Below are positions 1-6,024 of a stretch of 54,328 bases of DNA, piece by piece. The notes beneath the pieces are model-generated. The model was not told where the DNA came from and ran no database searches. It saw only the letters and a list, made by a program, of their open reading frames with translations. The stretch spans positions 1 to 54,328 of the forward strand of contig DATIHR010000013.1 of NCBI GenBank assembly GCA_035480575.1, read 5' to 3'. Positions within the stretch are counted from its first letter, which is position 1. Each line of letters begins with the position of its first letter. A program made the position numbers and the translations under genes. Source of the DNA: PMNU01 sp035480575 (lineage in GTDB: Bacteria; Patescibacteriota; Saccharimonadia; Saccharimonadales; UBA4665).

Positions 1-8
1 TATATTTT

Positions 9-671
9 ATGAATCGTGCGCCCATGCCCGCATTTGGCGAACAAACAAGCCGCAAGGCAACAGCACTGCTTTTAGCAACAACACTAGGCCTAGCCGCTTG
101 CAATGGCCCAGAGAATCTCGCGAACAACCCAGACAATGGACTACAGCCAGCGCCATCCTACACCTTCGAAACATCAGAACCGATAGACCCACCAACTGAT
201 TGCGGGCCACTGCAAGGGATTGATAATGAATACGTATATCCCTCCGACCTGAGCGGACTCAAGCCACTCCCCAAAACAACTACACACGAGGGCGGCGAAA
301 AAGACGAAGGCAATAGCGACCCGCGTAGCTATCCTACCCTCACGCCTATGCTCGTCCAAAATCTTAACTACTGTGTCGCTACCAAAGACATAGAAACACT
401 AGCCGGCGTACAGCCCATACGATCAAATCAAAATTTTATATGGCTATGTTTGTACCCGGACCAACCAGTTAACAAGAATAATCCGCAAGTAGTCGTCGGG
501 CTGTTAGACCAAAGCGGAGACCTGTCCAATTATGCAATAGTCGAAACAGGCAATGACCTTGCGGAAGACATTCACAGTGGCAACCTGCCATTCAAAACAG
601 CAAAGTGCCCCTTCCCGTTACGCACAGTAAAGCCCGTATCTCCGCCCACGTACCCTAATTACGTACCCTAA
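9..671 (+). CDS. Predicted lipoprotein, function unknown
   Basis: A 220-residue exported protein. Residues ~17-31 form a hydrophobic signal ending in a lipobox (LAAC), so signal peptidase II processing and lipid anchoring at Cys31 are predicted. The mature part is Pro/Asn/Asp-rich with several Cys residues (DCGPL, NYCVAT, WLCLYP, KCPFPL) that could form disulfides outside the cell. No enzymatic motif is seen. A second ATG lies five codons in (MPAF), and either start keeps the signal. The window begins 8 nt upstream, so the promoter is not visible. Confidence 0.75.
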   Translation: MNRAPMPAFGEQTSRKATALLLATTLGLAACNGPENLANNPDNGLQPAPSYTFETSEPIDPPTDCGPLQGIDNEYVYPSDLSGLKPLPKTTTHEGGEKDEGNSDPRSYPTLTPMLVQNLNYCVATKDIETLAGVQPIRSNQNFIWLCLYPDQPVNKNNPQVVVGLLDQSGDLSNYAIVETGNDLAEDIHSGNLPFKTAKCPFPLRTVKPVSPPTYPNYVP

Positions 672-737
672 TTACGAATAGCCCCTGTTCCAACTGCTCC
701 GGCGAGGCATACCCGACTATGCTACACTGTAGCTACA

Positions 738-1790
738 ATGGCACTGGCAGCTAAAACAAAACGTAAAAAAGGGTCCTCGCAAGCAGAACAACGCGTCCGC
801 AAAGGCCGCCACCACCCCCAGGACGAACGATACCTAAAAACATATTGGCCGTACCTGCCGCTCGTGGCTATTGTTGGCATTGGCCTTCTGTTCAGTAACC
901 TTTGGGGCGTCGTGCAAACCAACGTGCTTGGCTATGCCACCGATACCAGCATTAACGGCTTATTGCAGTACACCAACAACGAGCGGGCAGCCAATAGCAT
1001 CGGTGCCTTAGCACTAAATAGTACGCTCAATGCCGCAGCGCAAGCCAAAGCAAATGACATGGTTGCGCGCGATTATTGGTCGCACTACACACCCGATGGT
1101 AATCCACCCTGGGTATTCTTTTCTAACGCCGGCTACAGTTATGTAACTGCAGGCGAAAACTTAGCCTATGGTTTTGACAACAGCAATACGACTGTTGTCG
1201 CCTGGATGAACAGCCCTGGCCACCGGGCTAATATTTTGAACAATAGCTTTGTCGATGTTGGGTTTGGCATTGCCAACTCACCCAATTACCAAGGTACCGG
1301 CCCTGAGACCATTGTTGTCGCCATGTATGGCAGCACCGTTGCAGGCGCAACCGCCCCACCAGCAAATGCACCCGTAGCCAAAGCGCCCGCGCCGGCCCCT
1401 GTACCAGCGCCTGTCCCCGAACCATCCCCGGTAGCGGCCGAGCCCACACCCCAACCCACCCCGACACCTACGCCAACCCCTGCTGCCGAACCAAATACCA
1501 CGACAGCCATACCCGCGCCTGCAACATCGGCGCCCGCGCCGGTAGCAGCCCGAAAAGTTGCGCGCGTACAGTTACTAGCAAGTAACGAGGCATCCTGGAG
1601 TATGTTCGCTGTTTCGGCCATTGCCACCATTAGCATCGCTATATTCTTCTTGCGACATGGGCTGCTATGGCACCGCGTGCTTGTTAAAGGCGAAGCGTTC
1701 GTGCACAAGCATCCGTTTTTGGATGTTGCGCTTGTGGGGCTGGCAATGGTTGGATATGTGCTGACGCGCACGGCTGGTATTATTCGTTAG
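738..1790 (+). CDS. CAP/SCP-domain (YkwD-like) membrane-anchored protein
   Basis: 350 residues. A basic N-terminus is followed by a transmembrane segment (~36-55) and a CAP domain (~75-200) with its signatures: WSHYTPDG (His), GENLAYG and WMNSPGHRANIL. A long Pro/Ala/Thr linker (~205-275) follows, then two more hydrophobic segments (~292-310 and ~330-345). CAP proteins in bacteria are extracytoplasmic and of poorly defined activity. The linker probably spans the envelope. A TACACT -10 lies 9 nt before the ATG, so the mRNA has almost no leader. Confidence 0.85.
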   Translation: MALAAKTKRKKGSSQAEQRVRKGRHHPQDERYLKTYWPYLPLVAIVGIGLLFSNLWGVVQTNVLGYATDTSINGLLQYTNNERAANSIGALALNSTLNAAAQAKANDMVARDYWSHYTPDGNPPWVFFSNAGYSYVTAGENLAYGFDNSNTTVVAWMNSPGHRANILNNSFVDVGFGIANSPNYQGTGPETIVVAMYGSTVAGATAPPANAPVAKAPAPAPVPAPVPEPSPVAAEPTPQPTPTPTPTPAAEPNTTTAIPAPATSAPAPVAARKVARVQLLASNEASWSMFAVSAIATISIAIFFLRHGLLWHRVLVKGEAFVHKHPFLDVALVGLAMVGYVLTRTAGIIR

Positions 1791-1856
1791 TTTCCTCAAT
1801 ATACTCTTTCTGTTTCTTTCATCACTCTTTCTTCTGTTTTCGTCAGTGGTTCTAAT

Positions 1857-2041
1857 GTTACTTTTTGTACCGACAAAAAGTAACCAAAAAGCTCTCGAAA
1901 CATCATTCCAGACTCGACTGCCTCCACGGTATGTAGCCGGCGCAAAAAGAACTCCTTCCGCTTTGCTCCAGTCGGCCCCTCCCTTTTTTCTTTGGGAATA
2001 TTCCGGGGCATACTTTTTGCTCTACTCCGGCTACATACCGT
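1857..2041. repeat. Palindromic intergenic element (REP/MITE-like)
   Basis: Two nested structures. A perfect 12-bp hairpin occupies 1857-1884 (GTTACTTTTTGT, loop ACCG). Further on, a 15-bp perfect inverted repeat (ACGGTATGTAGCCGG, 1926-1940 with 2027-2041) encloses an 8-bp second stem (GCAAAAAG 1942-1949 / CTTTTTGC 2013-2020) and an inner GCCCC/GGGGC pairing. The hairpin plus CCAAAAAG context reminds me of REP-like palindromes scattered in other bacterial genomes; that is recollection, not a search. It may also help terminate the CAP gene upstream. Confidence 0.5.
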
Positions 2042-2044
2042 TCC

Positions 2045-2393
2045 AGCAATCGGGTCCGGCCTGGGGTTTCGAACTACGGCTGCGGATTGCGTGAGTGGCT
2101 GACGACAGTGAACAGAATGGGTGATCGCCCTACCACTTAGCTGAGCGCTCGGTATGCTACCCGTCCAGGTGACTCTAGCCGTAGCGGAGCCGGAAAATAG
2201 GTAAAAAGACCGAAACAGAATCTAATTAATATACCTTCGTTCCTTGCAGGCGGAGTGTGCAATGTCTGCATACGAGTATTCCCGGCAGTAGATTGGCCAT
2301 GCAGTATTAAGGTTTGGATACGGTATGGTTGTATGCGTGAGCGGTCACTTAGGAGGAAGGTATCCGAAAGCGACATGGAATGAGGGCTAGCAA
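2045..2393. other. Unassigned non-coding stretch
   Basis: About 350 nt with no convincing ORF on either strand. I looked for tmRNA, RNase P RNA, SRP RNA and 6S signatures and found none that fit. The minus strand at ~2120-2150 resembles a tRNA D-arm, but no acceptor or T-stem pairing follows. I see nothing else to assign here. Confidence 0.5.
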
Positions 2394-2424
2394 GAAAGAG
2401 CTACCCGGCAAAGGTAGCTCTTTC
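2394..2424 (-). terminator. Intrinsic terminator of the secreted helical protein gene
   Basis: Perfect 12-bp stem (GAAAGAGCTACC / GGTAGCTCTTTC) with a 7-nt loop, 22 nt beyond the stop codon of the minus-strand gene that ends at 2447. On the minus strand the stem runs into CTCTTTCTTG, a weak U-rich tail. The stem also has a T-rich exit on the plus strand, so it may work in both directions. Confidence 0.65.
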
Positions 2425-2446
2425 TATATACAAATGTCTGTTTAGT

Positions 2447-3073
2447 CTAGAAACGGCCTTCGGGGGCGCCCATGCCCATGCCGCCCGGGTGGCCGCCGAA
2501 CCTCATAAGATACTGTGTATCAATAGCGTTGTCCTTAGCCCATTGCTCTAGGCTAGTGCGGTCGCTTTCGCGCTTTTGCTGCAACTCTTGCTGCTTGGCC
2601 TCGATAGCCGATTTTTGGGCTGCCGTAATCTTGCCACTGTCTACCAAGCTTTGCAACTGGTTACTGCCATCATCGCCTGGTCGGCCATGCATCATGACAT
2701 ACTGCACATCTATGCCTTGTTGGTCAGCCCATGCTTGCAGGTCTTTCATTTCGGCTTGTCGCGCTGTTTGCAAGTCTTTTTGTTTATTTTCTATAAGCGT
2801 TTTCTGTGCTGCCGTAATTTTGCCGGCGTCTACCGCTGCTTGCAGTCGGTCAGACATTGCTTGCTGGCGTTCTGCATCGTGGGCAGCCTTATTTTGGTCG
2901 AATACCGCCTGGACGTCAGATTCCTTTAGCCCAAACTTAGTGGCTATTTTTTGCACCAGGCTATCGCTGCTAGAGCTGTTCGTGGCCGCCGTGGCAATGC
3001 CCAAACTCGATATTCCAGCAATCCCTAAGGTGGTTGCTACTCCTGCAATAAGTAATGGCTTTTTTATATGCAT
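2447..3073 (-). CDS. Secreted helical-repeat protein
   Basis: 208 residues with an N-terminal signal peptide (residues ~1-30, cleavage likely after ATAA). The mature protein is Gln/Lys/Ala-rich and helical, with two internal repeats centred on LQAAVDAGKITAAQKTLIE (~78) and LQSLVDSGKITAAQKSAIE (~141). Each repeat is followed by a charged helix and a W-x(2)-(D/N)xxIDxQY segment. The C-terminus is Gly/Met-rich. AAGGAG lies 5 nt before the ATG, so this gene has an ordinary ribosome binding site. The role is unknown; similar secreted repeat proteins occur in Gram-positive bacteria. Confidence 0.8.
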   Translation of the reverse strand: MHIKKPLLIAGVATTLGIAGISSLGIATAATNSSSSDSLVQKIATKFGLKESDVQAVFDQNKAAHDAERQQAMSDRLQAAVDAGKITAAQKTLIENKQKDLQTARQAEMKDLQAWADQQGIDVQYVMMHGRPGDDGSNQLQSLVDSGKITAAQKSAIEAKQQELQQKRESDRTSLEQWAKDNAIDTQYLMRFGGHPGGMGMGAPEGRF

Positions 3074-3256
3074 TGTTACTCCTTTTTACATTGTTGTTAC
3101 CACCGGCGTTATTACCGGCAGCCCCATAGTACCCGCTTTGTTTGAGAACAAGCTGAATAGCTATGCGAGAACCCTTAAGCTTGTTTTAAGCCTGCGGGAA
3201 TATGCTGAGAATGTCCCGGTACCGGACACGTACAAACGTAAAAGGAGGGAATCGTC

Positions 3257-3400
3257 ATGCGCAAGCCGCACTTACCCATACAATACGAAATGCCAAGAGA
3301 CATGGATATTCTGGAGGCATACATACACAAGAACAAAGGCTACAACAAATCTGGTTTGCGGCGTATTAAACGCTCACTTCGCAAATTAGCAGCATTATAA
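3257..3400 (+). CDS. Small basic protein, 47 aa
   Basis: ATG at 3257 preceded by a near-perfect Shine-Dalgarno (AAAGGAGGGA, 6 nt spacing). It encodes 47 residues beginning MRKPHLPIQYEMPRDMDILE and ending in an Arg/Lys-rich helix (GLRRIKRSLRKL). The strong RBS is the main argument that it is real. The TATAAT promoter of the following glycoside hydrolase (3396-3401) overlaps its last codons. Function unknown; the basic tail could bind nucleic acid. Confidence 0.6.
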   Translation: MRKPHLPIQYEMPRDMDILEAYIHKNKGYNKSGLRRIKRSLRKLAAL

Positions 3401-3407
3401 TGGTGGC

Positions 3408-4319
3408 ATGGCCATCAATCCCAGCCGTTTTGGCGTTAGCTTTTCGATAAAACAGTGCCGTAATTTTGGCCTCGACCCCAAAGCGACCCTTGACTGGCTA
3501 ATTAGTACGGCAGAATTCCGGCGCTTCCGACTCATGAGCTACTGGGACGAGCACGAAAAAGCGCCGGGCACCTATGACTTTCGCGAACTAGATTGGCAAA
3601 TCCAAAAGATCGCGGAAGCCAAAGGCGCTATAACTCTGTGCCTCGGGGCGCGCCAACCGCGCTGGCCCGAAAACCACTGGCCCGGCTGGGCCTGGGAACT
3701 TCCCAAAAAAGAGCGCAGCGAAGCACTATTGCGCTATATCCAAACTGTTGTCGATCGTTATAAAGACAATCCGGCAATCGTAAGCTACCAGCTAGAAAAC
3801 GAGGCACTCCTAAAAGCTTTTGGCACGCGTGCCGAGGTAGACCGGGGGCGCTTACGCGATGAGTACAATCTCGTAAGCCGACTTGACCCAACCCGTCCGA
3901 TTATTATGACCACCAGTACGTCGTGGGGTATCCCGATACGCAAGCCCTTACCAAATATCGTCGGCTTTTCGTACTACCGCCTCGTATTCGGCAAACACGG
4001 TTACAGCCGCGCATTCCATACGCCCGCACTACACCGGCTACGCAAGCGACTCATAGGCATCATAAAACGCCGGCCCGTGTTTATTCACGAACTACAGTTA
4101 GAACCATGGGGTCCCAAAGCCATATGGGAAATGCCTATTCGCGAACAAAACAAATCCATGAGCCCCGAGCATATTGCCCGCAACATCGCGCTGGCCAAAC
4201 GAGTACGCGCCTATCCAATTGACCTGTGGGGCGGGGAATGGTGGTATTGGCGTTCAGTACACCATAACGACCCGAGTATTTGGCAGGCCGTGCGACAGGC
4301 GCTTACGCCAGACAGTTAA
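3408..4319 (+). CDS. Glycoside hydrolase-like TIM-barrel protein (clan A type)
   Basis: 303 residues without a signal peptide, so probably cytoplasmic. Features typical of clan GH-A enzymes (GH5/GH42/GH2 relatives) are visible. A strand carries the Asn-Glu pair (VSYQLENEALL, ~128-138), the usual acid/base position, and a later strand VFIHELQLEPWG (~224-235) supplies a candidate nucleophile Glu. The N-terminal FGVSFS and the RFRLMSYWDEHE strand fit strand 1-2 of the barrel. Substrate is unknown. TATAAT at 3396-3401 ends 6 nt before the ATG, so the message is predicted to be leaderless. Confidence 0.7.
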   Translation: MAINPSRFGVSFSIKQCRNFGLDPKATLDWLISTAEFRRFRLMSYWDEHEKAPGTYDFRELDWQIQKIAEAKGAITLCLGARQPRWPENHWPGWAWELPKKERSEALLRYIQTVVDRYKDNPAIVSYQLENEALLKAFGTRAEVDRGRLRDEYNLVSRLDPTRPIIMTTSTSWGIPIRKPLPNIVGFSYYRLVFGKHGYSRAFHTPALHRLRKRLIGIIKRRPVFIHELQLEPWGPKAIWEMPIREQNKSMSPEHIARNIALAKRVRAYPIDLWGGEWWYWRSVHHNDPSIWQAVRQALTPDS

Positions 4320-4355
4320 TCTGGCTACCCGCGACACTTTCGGTATACTGTTGTT

Positions 4356-4514
4356 ATGAACTCATTTCAGAACTCCCTCCTGCTACAAACCTTGCCAGCG
4401 GCACCAGTCGTCCGTTTTGCTCGTCACCGTAACTATGGTTACGCTTCCTCGCAAAAACGAACAACCGGCACTCACTGGCAAGCTTTTCGCTACAGAAGGG
4501 GGGTTCTGAAATGA
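4356..4514 (+). CDS. Leader ORF inside structured element, copy 1 (52 aa)
   Basis: An ATG at the predicted transcription start opens a 52-codon frame through the whole element, beginning MNSFQNSLLLQ and containing FARHRNYGYAS and AFRY. It stops with TGA inside the ATGA of smpB. The copy at 44655 has a colinear ORF, 27 of 50 positions identical without gaps. However, 25 of those 27 shared residues use the same codon, while other differences change the amino acid, which suggests constraint on the nucleotide structure rather than on the peptide. Translation could still matter by melting the hairpin and coupling to smpB. Confidence 0.45.
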   Translation: MNSFQNSLLLQTLPAAPVVRFARHRNYGYASSQKRTTGTHWQAFRYRRGVLK

Positions 4515-4519
4515 GTTCA
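4356..4519 (+). ncRNA. Structured leader element, copy 1 (smpB leader)
   Basis: A TATACT -10 box (4344-4349) ends 6 nt before 4356, so transcription should start at the element. Pairing on the plus strand: P1 4357-4373 with 4503-4519 (17 bp perfect, extended by TCCC/GGGG), P2 4391-4398 with 4475-4482 (CTTGCCAG/CTGGCAAG), P3 4404-4411 with 4461-4468 (two A.C mismatches on this strand), P3b 4413-4420 with 4451-4459 (one bulge), and P4 4428-4433 with 4438-4443 closed by TATG. P1 contains both the G-run serving as Shine-Dalgarno and the smpB start codon, so the folded form should block initiation. A second copy is at 44655-44817 with different but still complementary arms. Family not recognised. 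Confidence 0.75.
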
Positions 4520-4984
4520 ATGGCCAAAAAGAAGCAAGCCACCACCAAACACATCGTGAACCGCCGCGCCCGTTTCGATTACGAGCTTGGCGACAGCTTG
4601 GTCGTAGGCATTGCACTAACCGGCGCCGAGACAAAGTCGCTCCGCTTAGGCCACGGTCAGCTGCGTGGATCGTATGTAACCGTCAAAGATAACGAGCTGT
4701 TATTAATTAACGCCGCCATTAATGGCACCAACGGCATACCCATTACCGAAACCGACCAAACCCGCGCCCGTAAACTGCTGGCCAAACACCGCGAAATTAC
4801 CGCACTCATAGACGCCAAACAACAGGGAAGGACCATCGTACCGCTCGAACTTTTAACCCAAGGCCGCTATATAAAACTACGCATAGCCATTGGCAAGGGT
4901 AAAAAGCAGTACGACAAGCGCGAAACCCTTAAAAAGCGCGACGAAACCCGGCGTATTAATGCCGAGCTAAAACACCGTAGGTAA
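4511..4984 (+). CDS. smpB: SsrA-binding protein SmpB
   Basis: SmpB binds tmRNA and delivers it to stalled ribosomes for trans-translation. The family hallmarks are present: HIVNRRARFDYEL near the N-terminus, LTGAETKSLRLGHGQLRGSYV (an OB-fold segment) and the basic C-terminal tail (GKGKKQYDKRETLKKRDETRR) that enters the mRNA channel. The length (157 aa) is normal. ATG 4511 has a G-run 7 nt upstream; MAKKKQ from 4520 would also make a normal SmpB. The gene sits directly behind the structured leader, so its expression may be regulated. No tmRNA gene was found in this window. Confidence 0.95.
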   Translation: MSSMAKKKQATTKHIVNRRARFDYELGDSLVVGIALTGAETKSLRLGHGQLRGSYVTVKDNELLLINAAINGTNGIPITETDQTRARKLLAKHREITALIDAKQQGRTIVPLELLTQGRYIKLRIAIGKGKKQYDKRETLKKRDETRRINAELKHRR

Positions 4985-5036
4985 TAAATAGGAAGCGGTT
5001 GTGTTTTCGGGCAGCCCGGCGCAAAATGGACATACC

Positions 5037-5312
5037 ATGGACGAAGATACAATTACCGACTTAAAGCAGTTCATTGCCTCTACCGTTTCACAGCACACTT
5101 CCGGAATGCGCGATAGCATAATTGGTGAGCTCCGCAGCGACATAGCTAAGCTCGACTCAAAGATCGACAATGTCGAGGAAAAGCTTGAGAAAAAAATTGA
5201 TGACCTGTCGACATACGTAGCCGACGCTCTGGATACAGGTAATGAAGAAATGGCAAAAAAGCTAGACGATCACGAACACCGTATCGTACGCCTGGAAAAG
5301 CGCGTTGCTTAG
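5037..5312 (+). CDS. Small coiled-coil protein
   Basis: About 91 residues (MDEDTITDLKQF...), almost entirely heptad-like and charged: LRSDIAKLDSKIDNVEEKLEKKIDDL, then MAKKLDDHEHRIVRLEKRV. It is likely a homo-oligomeric cytoplasmic coiled coil of unknown role. A GTG at 5001 with AGGAAG upstream would add 12 residues (FSGSPAQNGHT) that do not look like part of the helix, so ATG 5037 is preferred. The gene follows smpB by about 50 nt. Its last codons overlap the -35 box of the tRNA-Asn promoter. Confidence 0.65.
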   Translation: MDEDTITDLKQFIASTVSQHTSGMRDSIIGELRSDIAKLDSKIDNVEEKLEKKIDDLSTYVADALDTGNEEMAKKLDDHEHRIVRLEKRVA

Positions 5313-5333
5313 ATACAACAGTTCAGATATAAT
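5305..5333 (+). promoter_or_regulatory. Sigma-70-type promoter of tRNA-Asn
   Basis: TTGCTT (5305-5310), a 17-nt spacer and a consensus TATAAT (5328-5333). Initiation is expected near 5340. The ~85-nt leader before the tRNA contains two hairpins (GGTTAG 5359-5364 / CTAACC 5380-5385, and CATTCGC 5397-5403 / GCGAATG 5409-5415), which RNase P would remove. Confidence 0.75.
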
Positions 5334-5424
5334 CAGCTCATTCGCGCGGCCCTCGGTGGGTTAGTATGCGACGCACCTTCTAACCAATTTAGCGCTCATT
5401 CGCGTCAAGCGAATGCGCTATTAA

Positions 5425-5749
5425 TCCGGGGTAGCTCAGCGGTAGAGCGGGTGGCTGTCAATGGCAGCCTATGCGGGAAACTGCTTAGTGCAAACAAGGT
5501 GAATTGCGGGGACTCTAAACTCCTAACAGGGCATGACAATCCGCAGCCAAGCCCGAACGTGCGTTCGGGAAGGTTCAGAGACTATTCCTTACGGAAGTAC
5601 TCTTGATGTTGCGAGCATCAAGGGGAAGCGCCTTGTGCCTACTGCGATCTTGCGGATCGCTACGGCAATGATATAGTCCACGCCATTACGAAAGTAGTGG
5701 ATCAAGTGTAACCACTAGGTCGCTGGTTCGAATCCAGTCCCCGGAGCCA
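5425..5749 (+). tRNA. tRNA-Asn(GUU), interrupted by a group I intron
   Basis: Exons 5425-5458 and 5709-5749. Acceptor TCCGGGG pairs with CCCCGGA, the D-arm is GCTC-AGCGGTA-GAGC, the T-arm is GCTGG-TTCGAAT-CCAGT, the discriminator is G73 and CCA is encoded. Joining the exons gives the anticodon arm GGTGG-CTGTTAA-CCACT with anticodon GUU, as in normal tRNA-Asn. Read without splicing it would look like GTC (Asp), which is a trap. The intron sits between U35 and U36, inside the anticodon. A strong promoter precedes it, and a terminator hairpin that reuses the 3' acceptor strand follows. Confidence 0.93.
5459..5708 (+). other. Group I self-splicing intron in tRNA-Asn
   Basis: 250 nt, no ORF. P1 forms between the 5' exon end GGCTGT (5453-5458) and the guide GGCAGCC (5463-5469), placing the required U.G wobble at the splice site; the intron ends in G5708. 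P and Q elements are AATTGCGGG (5502-5510) and AATCCGCAGCC (5538-5548), pairing as P4. The R element GTTCAGAGACTA (5573-5584) and S element GATATAGTCC (5670-5679) pair as P7 and form the guanosine-binding site. Compact size and tRNA location fit the IC3-type introns known from cyanobacterial and proteobacterial tRNAs; the subgroup is inferred. Confidence 0.93.
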
Positions 5750-5796
5750 AATAAAAAGAGTAGGCGCGAAGCGTTTACTCTTTTTATTTGGCTCCG
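5742..5796 (+). terminator. Terminator hairpin overlapping the tRNA 3' end
   Basis: A perfect 21-bp inverted repeat (5742-5762 / 5776-5796) with a 13-nt loop. The 5' arm begins with the last acceptor bases and CCA of tRNA-Asn, and the descending arm contains TTTTTATTT. Tail and stem overlap, so the nascent RNA must choose between the tRNA acceptor stem and the terminator fold. Confidence 0.7.
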
Positions 5797-5841
5797 AGGC
5801 TGAATTTGGATCAGCGACAGCACGGCCGCAGGCCGGGAGTA

Positions 5842-5989
5842 GTCGCTGGTTCGGTGGAGGGCAAGCTCTCGCAGAAGCTTGCTTCGAGAAAGCTTGTCCG
5901 GAAAAGGATGAAGTCCGCTATCCAGTCCCCAAACCACAACCGCTTGCACCGATAAACGAACGCCGTGCAAGCGAAGCGCATCCAGTCCC
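5842..5989 (+). repeat. Scattered fragments of the tRNA-Asn T-arm
   Basis: GTCGCTGGTTCG (5842-5853) matches the tRNA from its T-arm 5' side, and ATCCAGTCCCC (5920-5930) matches the T-arm 3' side and acceptor. The two are separated by ~66 nt that include a hairpin (CAAGCTCTCG...). A third partial copy, CATCCAGTCCC, is at 5979-5989. Such pieces are typical of sites where elements integrate at tRNA 3' ends, but no integrase is nearby. The rest of 5797-6000 holds nothing else I recognise. Confidence 0.55.
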
Positions 5990-6024
5990 TCAATACTGTA
6001 GTATGATTACCCTCAGACAATGCT

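Noticed and set aside
1286..1771. 161-aa minus-strand frame opposite the CAP gene linker
   Set aside because: It is a shadow of the Pro/Ala-rich linker codons; no start signals, and composition is an artefact.
2100..2160. Possible minus-strand tRNA (D-arm-like GCTCAGCTAAGTGGTAGGGC)
   Set aside because: No pairing acceptor stem, and the TTCGAAA segment at ~2065-2080 is not flanked by a T-stem.
2045..2424. Candidate tmRNA, RNase P or SRP RNA between the CAP and helical-repeat genes
   Set aside because: Characteristic conserved blocks are missing or in the wrong order; only a terminator hairpin is convincing.
4356..4519. Retron msr/msd reading of the structured element on the minus strand
   Set aside because: Long complementary ends and a TAGC-like step recall retron ncRNAs, but there is a single central hairpin and no reverse transcriptase near either copy.
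5425..5470. tRNA-Asp(GTC) reading of the unspliced gene
   Set aside because: The anticodon stem pairs only after removal of 5459-5708, and the joined loop CTGTTAA gives GUU (Asn); G73 also fits tRNA-Asn.
5686..5970. Minus-strand ORF containing GDWIRTSD
   Set aside because: This is the well-known spurious translation of the antisense of a tRNA T-arm.
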